The position numbers were made by a program, and so were the translations under genes. DNA of 10,226 nt from JALTID01 sp027004335 [NCBI: bacterium] (GTDB taxonomy: Bacteria; JALSQH01): NCBI GenBank assembly GCA_027004335.1, contig JALTID010000123.1, forward strand, positions 1 through 10,226, written 5' to 3'. Positions within the stretch are counted from its first letter, which is position 1. Each line of letters begins with the position of its first letter. A model generated the notes under the pieces. The model was given only the letters and a program-made list of their open reading frames with translations, was not told the DNA's origin and made no database searches. Shown piece by piece: positions 1 through 5,714 of the stretch.

Positions 1-2
1 CA

Positions 3-338
3 ACTATACCTCAGAAACAGCTTCCTGATGCACCTCCACCAGATATGCTGCTACTCATGGAAGCTAGAAATTGCCTTGATGCAGGTGAACTTGCTACAGC
101 AGAAGACTACATCAAAAAGTTTATAGCACTCTATCCATCTCATGCAAATTATCCCTATGTACTTTATCTAAGAGCCGATATATCCTTTAAAAGGGGGAAT
201 TATCTGACGGCTTATCAGTTATACAAAATGGCAAGAAAACTGGTAAGAGACCCGCAACTGATTAAAAAGATTGAAAAAAGAATGAAGACCATAGAAATCA
301 TTCTCAAATTAAAATTCTATGCCTTTTCAATTCCTTGA
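3..338 (+). CDS. C-terminal part of a tetratricopeptide-like protein (5' end outside window)
   Basis: The frame is open from the window edge, so the true start lies upstream and the first in-window Met (position 45) is probably internal. The visible part opens with a Gln/Pro-rich linker. About 80 residues of paired amphipathic helices follow, with TPR-like spacing: one repeat around ARNCLDAGELATAEDYIKKF and a second around LRADISFKRGNYLTAYQLYK. A basic, lysine-rich helix and a short hydrophobic end close the protein. TPR-like repeats usually mediate protein-protein contacts, and in diderms such domains are common in envelope assembly lipoproteins and secretion accessories. The visible part does not show which, and no signal peptide can be judged. 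The gene ends inside the -35 element of the next operon's promoter, so it is probably a separate upstream unit. The reading frame is certain; the TPR assignment is moderate. Confidence 0.6.
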   Translation, partial: TIPQKQLPDAPPPDMLLLMEARNCLDAGELATAEDYIKKFIALYPSHANYPYVLYLRADISFKRGNYLTAYQLYKMARKLVRDPQLIKKIEKRMKTIEIILKLKFYAFSIP

Positions 339-362
339 AAATTCTCCGCAACCTTTTAAAAT
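335..362 (+). promoter_or_regulatory. Sigma70-like promoter of the SRPBCC-prfB-lysS-lolC/E operon
   Basis: TTGAAA (335-340) and TAAAAT (357-362) are separated by 16 bp, each matching five of six consensus bases. The predicted start of transcription is about 369-370, just upstream of the AAAGGAGG ribosome site at 373-380, giving a leader of roughly 17 nt. The -35 hexamer overlaps the stop codon of the upstream gene (336-338). This is inferred from consensus only. The region is A+T-rich, so chance matches are possible, but the placement is good. Confidence 0.5.
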
Positions 363-372
363 AAAGAAAGTC

Positions 373-380
373 AAAGGAGG
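373..380 (+). promoter_or_regulatory. Strong Shine-Dalgarno site
   Basis: AAAGGAGG lies 6 nt before the ATG at 387, a near-perfect anti-16S match at ideal spacing. It fixes the start of the SRPBCC gene and shows that this genome uses conventional Shine-Dalgarno initiation. That makes the absence of such a site around 5680-5703 notable. Confidence 0.85.
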
Positions 381-386
381 AAAAAA

Positions 387-878
387 ATGAAGTTTAAAAT
401 TGAACACATTATTAACGGAACGCAGGAAAAAGTATGGGAATTACTCTGGGATGATGAATTCAGCAAAGTTCTTAAAAAAGCTCTTAATCTTGAGGAACTT
501 GAGACTGTGGATAAAAAAGAAGAGGGGGACAGGATCGTAATAAAGAAAAAAGTTACCCCAAGGATCACTCTTCCCTCCACCGTAAAAAAACTTGTTGGGG
601 ATAGGATCTCATATCTGGAAATAGATAAGTTGAAAAAAGATGAATATTTTTTCGATTGGGAAATAAAGCCATATGTATTGCAGGGTAAGGTTAAATCTTC
701 AGGAATTTTCTACCTCGAGCCTGTCGGAGAAAATAAAACCAGAAGAATCATAGAGGGAGAAATAAATATTAAGCTATTTGGAGTAGGGAAATCCTTTGAA
801 AAACTGACAGTGAAAAATCTTCAGGAAAATTATAGTAAAGCCACGCAGGTAATGAATGAAGCTCTGGAGGGAAAATAA
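387..878 (+). CDS. SRPBCC/START-like fold protein (DUF2505-like), function unknown
   Basis: This is a 163-residue soluble protein without signal peptide or membrane segment. The opening, in which a short strand (MKFKIEHIINGT) leads into a helix (QEKVWELLWDDEF), is typical of the helix-grip SRPBCC/START superfamily. It continues with alternating strands and ends in a long amphipathic helix (about residues 135-160) that would close the hydrophobic pocket. Overall length and layout resemble the DUF2505 branch, which has no established ligand. Proteins of this fold bind lipids or other hydrophobic ligands, or act as cyclases or hydrolases, but no catalytic residue can be assigned here. It is the first gene of a likely operon with prfB, lysS and lolC/E. 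Its TAA shares one base with the ATG of prfB, suggesting coupled translation. A link to envelope lipids through lolC/E is possible but speculative. The fold call is moderate; the function is unknown. Confidence 0.7.
   Translation: MKFKIEHIINGTQEKVWELLWDDEFSKVLKKALNLEELETVDKKEEGDRIVIKKKVTPRITLPSTVKKLVGDRISYLEIDKLKKDEYFFDWEIKPYVLQGKVKSSGIFYLEPVGENKTRRIIEGEINIKLFGVGKSFEKLTVKNLQENYSKATQVMNEALEGK
866..871 (+). promoter_or_regulatory. Ribosome-binding site that sets the true prfB start
   Basis: GGAGGG sits 6 nt upstream of the ATG at 878, inside the last codons of the preceding gene. It supports starting prfB at 878 in the short zero frame rather than at the TTG at 960 in the long frame, which has no such site in place. 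Confidence 0.75.
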
Positions 879-2015
879 TGGCATGGGAATTACAATCAAG
901 AGTTAATGCGATCATAGAAGAGATCTCTATGATAAGGAGGCATCTTTGATCCAGATTCATTGCAAAAGGAATTAGCTGATCTCAAGAAAAAAACAGAATC
1001 TCCTGATCTCTGGAAAAATCCTCAGGAAGCCCAGCAGCTTCTCAGGGAAGAGAAAAAAATAACAACTCTATTAGAAGAATTTTTAAAAATGGAAGCACAG
1101 TTGAATACCATAGAAGATTTCTTTGAACTATTTGATGAAAGTGGCGATGAAGAAATTGAAAAAGAACTCATTGAGATGATAAGCGATGCAGAAAAATCTG
1201 TCGAAGCAATGAAGATCAAACTCATACTTAATGACCGAATGGATCCCAAAAACGCAATTCTTACTATTTCTCCTGGTGCAGGAGGAACAGAGGCTCAGGA
1301 CTGGGCACAGATGCTAATGAGGATGTATATAAGATGGGCGGAAAAACATGGATACAATACGAAAATCCTTGATCTTCAGTTAGGAGAAGAAGCCGGGATC
1401 AAAAATGTTACCCTCCTTATTTCAGGTGAATATGCTTATGGCTACTTAAAAGGTGAGTCTGGAGTCCACAGACTGGTCAGAATCTCACCCTTTGATGCAA
1501 ATAAAAGACGCCACACCTCATTTGCAGCAGTTTCTGTAACTCCTGAAATTGAAGATGACATAGAAATTGATGTAAAAGAAACAGACCTGAGAATTGATAC
1601 ATTCAGGGCAAGTGGAGCAGGTGGTCAGCATGTCAACAGAACTGACTCAGCGGTGAGGATTGTCCATATTCCCACTGGAATAGTAGTTCAGTGCCAGAAT
1701 GAACGCTCACAGCATCAAAACAAAGCTATTGCGTTGAAAATTCTTAAGTCAAAACTATATCAACTTGAGATGAAAAAGAGAGAGGAAAAACTTCAGGAAA
1801 TCCGGGGGGAGAAAAAGGAAATAGCATGGGGAAGTCAGATCAGATCATATATTCTTCAGCCGTACCAGATGGTAAAAGATCACAGAACAGGTGTTGAAAT
1901 TGGAAATGTTAATACAGTACTTGACGGAGAGATTGATAAATTTATTAAAGCTTATTTAACCTCCCATAATCAGAAAGGGAAAGGTGAAAAAAATGGGAAA
2001 AACTACTCCTTTTAA
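878..2015 (+). CDS. prfB: Peptide chain release factor 2 (RF2), expressed by programmed +1 frameshift
   Basis: RF2 recognises UGA and UAA stop codons on the ribosome and triggers release of the finished peptide. The coding sequence is join(878..946, 948..2015), about 378 residues: a 23-codon zero-frame start (MAWELQSRVNA...), then a +1 shift at CTT TGA into the long frame at Asp24. The N-terminal helical domain is followed by the RF2-type anticodon-like SPF motif (residues 203-205, in VRISPFDANK) and the peptidyl-hydrolysis GGQ motif (248-250, in SGAGGQHVNRT). Both lie two residues earlier than in E. coli RF2, matching its frameshift site being about two codons later. SPF rather than PxT excludes RF1. 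The start overlaps the preceding TAA by one base, and the C-terminal end overlaps lysS by 23 nt. Frameshifting is autoregulatory: scarce RF2 slows termination at the in-frame UGA and raises RF2 synthesis. Calling only the long frame from TTG 960 would lose 27 residues. Confidence 0.97.
935..949 (+). promoter_or_regulatory. prfB: Programmed +1 ribosomal frameshift signal of prfB
   Basis: The zero frame reads AGG AGG CAT CTT TGA. AGGAGG (935-940) acts as an internal Shine-Dalgarno element exactly 3 nt before the slippery CTT (944-946), followed by the in-frame TGA (947-949). Slipping from CUU to UUU places the ribosome on GAT CCA GAT, which continues the RF2 frame. Element order and spacing match the E. 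coli site. The base after UGA is T here, where E. coli has C. Confidence 0.96.
1980..1986 (+). promoter_or_regulatory. Ribosome-binding site deciding the lysS start
   Basis: AAAGGTG lies 6 nt (all A) before the ATG at 1993. The in-frame GTG at 1984-1986 is part of this site and has only a weak GGG upstream at 4 nt. The ATG start, giving MGKTTPF, is therefore preferred. Confidence 0.6.
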
Positions 2016-3501
2016 AGAGCAGATCCTCCAGAGAAAAAAGAAATTAGAAGCCCTTGTAGAAAAGTATGGTTACCCATATCCCAATGATTTTAAACCTGAA
2101 GTTGCTCTCAAGTCAATTAGAGATAAGTTTGAGGCCTTAAGCGGCAAAGAGATAGAAAAGAAAAAAGTTAAATTCAGAGTAGCAGGCAGAGTTATGGCAA
2201 TAAGACTTTTTGGCAAAGCAGCTTTCGCAGTGATAAAAGACTCAACTTCCACGATTCAGCTCTTCTTTCAAAAAAATGAGCTGGGAGATAAATACAGTGA
2301 ATTTAAAAAGCTCATTGATATCGGGGACATCATCGGGGCAGAGGGAATACTTTTCAAAACGAAGACAGGGGAATTAACAGTAAATGTTGAAGATTTTAGA
2401 ATCCTCGTAAAATCACTGAGGCCTCTACCTGAAAAATGGCATGGGCTATCAGATGTGGAGGTAAGATACCGCCAGAGATATGTAGATTTAATAGTTAATG
2501 ACAGTGTAAGAGAAATTTTTAAGACCAGAGCGAAAATAATAAAACTGATAAGAGGTTTTCTTGATGACAGAGGTTTTATGGAAGTTGAAACTCCGATGAT
2601 GCATTCCATTCCTGGTGGAGCAAAGGCAAGACCTTTTACCACCCACCACAATGCCCTTGATATGGATCTCTACCTCAGAATAGCACCAGAACTCTATCTT
2701 AAAAGATTAGTTGTTGGTGGATTTGAGAGAGTTTATGAGCTAAATAGAAATTTCAGAAACGAGGGAATATCCACTCAACATAACCCTGAATTCACCATGA
2801 TAGAATTTTACCAGACATACGCAACTTTTGAGAACTTAATGGACCTAACAGAGGAACTTATCACATATCTTTTAAAAGAAATTAAAGGTGATCTAAAAAT
2901 TACCTATCTGGATAAAGAACTTGATTTTACCCCTCCATGGGAGAGAATGACATTGCGTGATGCCATAGTAAAATATGCGGGCGTACCAGAGAATAAACTT
3001 TTTGATGAAGACTTCCTGAGAAACAAATTAAGACAGTATGAAATTGATACGACAATGCTTACCACAGCAGGAGAACTTCAAACAACAATTTTTGAAGAAT
3101 TTGTTGAAGAGCAGTTGATTAATCCAACCTTTGTTACGCACTTTCCAGTTGAAGTTTCACCATTGGCAAGAAGGAACCTGAAAGATCCATCTGTAACTGA
3201 TAGATTTGAGCTTTACATTTATGGAAGAGAAATTGCTAATGCTTTCTCTGAGCTAAATGATCCCCATGATCAGTTAGAACGATTTAAGATGCAATTAGAA
3301 GATAGAGAAAGAGGGGATGAAGAAGTTCCTCCCGAGATAGATTATGACTATGTAAGGGCACTTGAGTATGGGCTTCCCCCCACAGCAGGGGAGGGAATTG
3401 GTATTGATAGACTTGTTATGCTCCTTACTAATCAGTCATCCATCAGGGAAGTTATTCTCTTTCCCCTTCTCAGAAGGAAAAAGGAAGAAGAATGGGGTTG
3501 A
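1993..3501 (+). CDS. lysS: Lysyl-tRNA synthetase, class II
   Basis: This enzyme charges tRNA-Lys with lysine using ATP, in the cytoplasm. From the ATG at 1993 it has 502 residues, close to the 505 of E. coli LysS. A helical N-terminus leads into an OB-fold anticodon-binding domain (about residues 55-165, FRVAGRVMAIRLFGKAAF...). The class IIb catalytic core follows: motif 1 near EVETP (197-201), the GGAKARPF segment, LRIAPELYLKRL, motif 2 with Arg255 (NFRNEG) plus HNPEFTMIEFY, and motif 3 GEGIGIDR ending at Arg473. Gly468 lies five residues before that arginine, the usual residue of true lysyl-tRNA synthetases and a useful contrast with the epmA paralog nearby. A GTG at 1984 would add three residues. 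The gene overlaps prfB by 23 nt and lolC/E by 10 nt, so all three are likely co-translated. No truncation or missing signature was seen. Confidence 0.97.
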   Translation: MGKTTPFKEQILQRKKKLEALVEKYGYPYPNDFKPEVALKSIRDKFEALSGKEIEKKKVKFRVAGRVMAIRLFGKAAFAVIKDSTSTIQLFFQKNELGDKYSEFKKLIDIGDIIGAEGILFKTKTGELTVNVEDFRILVKSLRPLPEKWHGLSDVEVRYRQRYVDLIVNDSVREIFKTRAKIIKLIRGFLDDRGFMEVETPMMHSIPGGAKARPFTTHHNALDMDLYLRIAPELYLKRLVVGGFERVYELNRNFRNEGISTQHNPEFTMIEFYQTYATFENLMDLTEELITYLLKEIKGDLKITYLDKELDFTPPWERMTLRDAIVKYAGVPENKLFDEDFLRNKLRQYEIDTTMLTTAGELQTTIFEEFVEEQLINPTFVTHFPVEVSPLARRNLKDPSVTDRFELYIYGREIANAFSELNDPHDQLERFKMQLEDRERGDEEVPPEIDYDYVRALEYGLPPTAGEGIGIDRLVMLLTNQSSIREVILFPLLRRKKEEEWG

Positions 3502-4745
3502 TCTGGCAGTTAGCAGTAAGGTATTTGAGATCCAAAAGTAAGGAGGGGTTCCTCTCATTTATAACAGTAGCGTCTATTTTAGGTGTTACAATTGGTGTGA
3601 TGGCCCTTATTATTGTACTGGCTGTGATGGGTGGATTTCAGCATGAGATAAAGGAAAAAGTACTTGGTATAAATGCCCATGCGGTGATCCTTAAATTTGG
3701 AGGAGGAATATCAGATTATTCATCACTCTTAACAAAAGTAACATCTGATCCAGAAGTAACAGGAGCTTCACCATTCATTTTAAACCAGGCTCTTCTCTCT
3801 TCAGCTACAGGTGTTATTGGGGCAGTAGTTAGAGGAATTGACCCATCTTCTGCTGGCACTGTAACAAAACTTCCCAAGTACATGATTCAAGGTACTCTTA
3901 AAGGACTTGATTACCCCAGAGAAGTCTCCATGCAGGAGGGAAATAAGATAAAAGTCACTGGCGCGGTACTGGGTAAGGAATTAGCAATGAACTTGGGGGT
4001 AAGTACGGAGGATCTTATAACCATTATTTCTCCAGCAGGGGCTATTTCGCCTATCGGGGTGATGCCAAAAATGAGGCAGTTTCAGGTTCAGGGGATATTT
4101 GCCTCTGGTATGTATGATTACGACTCGGGACTGGTGTATATCGGTTTGAAATCAGCTCAAAAATTTTTTGATATGGGAGATGAAGTATCAGGAATTGAAG
4201 TATCGGTAAATAATGTAGAAAAGGCACCAGAAATTGCAAGGAAACTTGAAAGCAAACTGGGATTCCCCTATTATACCAGAGATTGGGTTGAGATGAATTA
4301 CAATTTATTTTCTGCATTGAAACTTGAGAAAACTGTTATGCTTCTCATTCTGCTTTTGATAATCCTTGTTGCTTCATTTAACATTGCATCATCACTTGTT
4401 ATGCTGGTAACTGATAAGAGAAAAGAGATAGCGATCCTGAAAACAATGGGTGCTGAACCTTCAACTATAAGGAAAATTTTTATCCTATCAGGAACTGTCG
4501 TAGGGAGTTTTGGAATAATCCTCGGGGATATTTTAGGATTGGCGGCCTGCTGGCTTCTTTCTAAGTACCATTTTATAAAGCTTCCCAGTGACATTTATTA
4601 CATTACAACAATACCGGTAAGAATCGACATACCAACGATACTTCTTATAAATGTTGCGGCATTTGCAATAGCTCTCGCTGCTGCAATATATCCAGCATCC
4701 AGAGCTGCCAGAATAAAACCAGCAGAAATCCTGCGCTATGAGTAG
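3492..4745 (+). CDS. lolC: LolC/LolE-type permease of the lipoprotein-releasing ABC transporter
   Basis: This is an inner-membrane subunit of the Lol system, which extracts mature lipoproteins from the inner membrane for delivery to the outer membrane. It has 417 residues, the family's usual size. The layout is that of MacB/FtsX-like permeases: a cytoplasmic start, TM1 (about 24-49, with GVTIGVMALIIVLAVMGGF typical of LolC/E), a large periplasmic domain (about 50-278), TM2 (281-306), TM3 (329-355) and TM4 (383-403). The LolC/E-type ending SRAARIKPAEILRYE follows. The coupling region VTDKRKEIAILKTMGA after TM2 is where the ATPase LolD would contact it. LolC and LolE cannot be told apart by eye, and some genomes have one LolC/E acting as a homodimer. 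An AGGAAG site 4 nt before the ATG lies inside lysS, with a 10-nt overlap. No lolD follows: the next gene is convergent. Confidence 0.93.
   Translation: MGLIWQLAVRYLRSKSKEGFLSFITVASILGVTIGVMALIIVLAVMGGFQHEIKEKVLGINAHAVILKFGGGISDYSSLLTKVTSDPEVTGASPFILNQALLSSATGVIGAVVRGIDPSSAGTVTKLPKYMIQGTLKGLDYPREVSMQEGNKIKVTGAVLGKELAMNLGVSTEDLITIISPAGAISPIGVMPKMRQFQVQGIFASGMYDYDSGLVYIGLKSAQKFFDMGDEVSGIEVSVNNVEKAPEIARKLESKLGFPYYTRDWVEMNYNLFSALKLEKTVMLLILLLIILVASFNIASSLVMLVTDKRKEIAILKTMGAEPSTIRKIFILSGTVVGSFGIILGDILGLAACWLLSKYHFIKLPSDIYYITTIPVRIDIPTILLINVAAFAIALAAAIYPASRAARIKPAEILRYE
4736..4745. other. Convergent 10-bp overlap between lolC/E and epmA stop regions
   Basis: The permease gene ends with TAG at 4743-4745, and epmA on the opposite strand ends with TAG (read from 4738 to 4736). 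The last codons of each gene therefore lie inside the other. No hairpin-plus-T-tract terminator was seen at the junction, so transcription from either side would probably run antisense into the neighbour unless stopped by Rho. Confidence 0.8.
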
Positions 4746-5680
4746 GAAATCTCTCCTATATCGGTACTTCCTGAAAGACGCATTATAAGTCTATCCACCC
4801 CGAGAGCTGCTCCTCCATAATCACCGATTTTATCCATCAGGTCACAGAATTCTCTAAAATTTTCAACAGGCGGAAGACCCTTTTTAATTCTCAGAGAGTT
4901 GATAAAATCAAAGCGTCTTAGGTAATTGTCTTTTCCCCTTAGTTCCTCATAAGCGTTGGCAATTTCCACAGGTGGAATGTAGTATTCAAATCTCCTTACA
5001 ATTTTAGGGCAATCTGAGGTGATTCTTGCCAGAGAAGAGATAAAAACTGGATAGTCATGAATAAAAATGGGGGAACTATCTTTAAGGAGTTTTTCTTCCA
5101 TTGGTAAATAGAGAAGAAAGAAAATATCATCTATTTCATAATCAGCTGATCTTCCAGTAATTTTTTCAAATTTCTTTTTTAGCTCAATTTCAGAAATGTT
5201 ACATAGATCAATATCATACTTTTCAATAAAAAGCTCTTTTACACTATATCTTCTGAACGGGAAAGGGGAAAAATCTAAATCAATACCACAATCCATGACA
5301 ATTTCAGAAAGGTGATAAACAAGGGAGGTCAAATCCTTCTCTAAATCTTTAAGGGTGGCTCTTCTCCTGTACCACTCCAGCATCATAAATTCTTCTCTGT
5401 GGGTCTTATCCATATTTTCTTTGCGGAAAACATGCCCCAGATAATAAACTTTTTCATAGCTTTCGCGGGCCAGGATTTTTTTTATCTCCACCTCCGGGGA
5501 TGGATGCAGATATTTTTTCTCACATCTGAAAAAACCAATATTCGCCTCAATCCCCGGGAAATCAACTAAGGAGGGAACATCTAACCAGATAAAATCCCTC
5601 TCCTGAAAAAAAGCATGGATCCCGTATAATAATTTGCTTCTACAGATAGCTTTTTTATCCATCCTACTTGGAAAATTCAT
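4736..5680 (-). CDS. epmA: EpmA (GenX/PoxA): elongation factor P (R)-beta-lysine ligase
   Basis: EpmA is a lysyl-tRNA synthetase paralog lacking the anticodon-binding domain. It activates (R)-beta-lysine with ATP and attaches it to a conserved lysine of elongation factor P, which relieves stalling at polyproline. This 314-residue protein (E. coli: 325) starts directly with the catalytic core. Visible signatures are SPE (61-63), motif 2 VFRKEN with Arg86 followed by EEFMMLEWY, a late region VEIANAYEEL matching E. coli IELANGFHEL, and motif 3 GAALGVDR ending at Arg297. Ala292, five residues before that arginine, aligns with E. coli Ala298, linked to beta-lysine specificity; true LysRS has glycine there. 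The motif 2 loop reads THREEF where LysRS has HNPEF. In-frame stops lie just upstream, so the ATG at 5680 is the longest start, and it has no Shine-Dalgarno site. EpmB and EF-P are not in the window. Confidence 0.88.
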   Translation of the reverse strand: MNFPSRMDKKAICRSKLLYGIHAFFQERDFIWLDVPSLVDFPGIEANIGFFRCEKKYLHPSPEVEIKKILARESYEKVYYLGHVFRKENMDKTHREEFMMLEWYRRRATLKDLEKDLTSLVYHLSEIVMDCGIDLDFSPFPFRRYSVKELFIEKYDIDLCNISEIELKKKFEKITGRSADYEIDDIFFLLYLPMEEKLLKDSSPIFIHDYPVFISSLARITSDCPKIVRRFEYYIPPVEIANAYEELRGKDNYLRRFDFINSLRIKKGLPPVENFREFCDLMDKIGDYGGAALGVDRLIMRLSGSTDIGEISYS

Positions 5681-5695
5681 AATTTAATATATAAT
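5668..5695 (+). promoter_or_regulatory. Candidate promoter giving a leaderless transcript of the YkgJ-like gene
   Basis: TTGGAA (5668-5673) and a perfect TATAAT (5690-5695) are separated by 16 bp. Transcription would start about 7 nt past the -10, at 5702-5703, which is the A of the ATG at 5703. The 20 nt before that ATG contain no G, so no Shine-Dalgarno pairing is possible. The -35 lies inside the epmA coding region. Consensus-based inference. Confidence 0.45.
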
Positions 5696-5714
5696 TTTCT
5701 ATATGATAAAACAA
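5686..5714 (-). promoter_or_regulatory. Candidate opposed promoter for epmA, overlapping the + strand promoter
   Basis: On the - strand, TTGTTT (5714 to 5709) and TATATT (5691 to 5686) are 17 bp apart. Transcription would start near 5679-5680, at the epmA ATG. No Shine-Dalgarno-like purine run precedes that ATG. The -10 shares positions 5690-5691 with the opposing TATAAT, so the two promoters could not be melted independently. The -35 is weak (three of six), so this is a lower-confidence call. Confidence 0.35.

Noticed and set aside
1984-1992. GTG start for lysS at 1984
   Set aside because: The GTG belongs to the AAAGGTG ribosome site placed 6 nt before ATG 1993, and its own upstream site is weak. 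It remains possible, with only a three-residue difference.
960-2015. prfB as a plain gene starting at TTG 960
   Set aside because: TTG 960 lacks a ribosome site at proper spacing, and the alignable RF2 N-terminus lies upstream in the other frame, joined by the frameshift at 944-949.
2268-2651. 127-residue - strand open frame opposite lysS
   Set aside because: It is antisense to the conserved LysRS core, with no motif or initiation signal; its openness follows from the codon use of lysS.
4051-4594. Two - strand open frames opposite the lolC/E gene
   Set aside because: They lie antisense inside a clear permease gene, have no recognisable domains and no ribosome sites that I can see, and look like shadows of it.
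4740-4810. Intrinsic terminator between lolC/E and epmA
   Set aside because: I searched for a hairpin with a T-tract on either strand and found no convincing stem, and the genes overlap so there is no free space.
4736-5680. A second genuine lysyl-tRNA synthetase
   Set aside because: It lacks the N-terminal anticodon-binding domain and carries EpmA-type motif 3 (GAALGVDR), so EpmA fits better.
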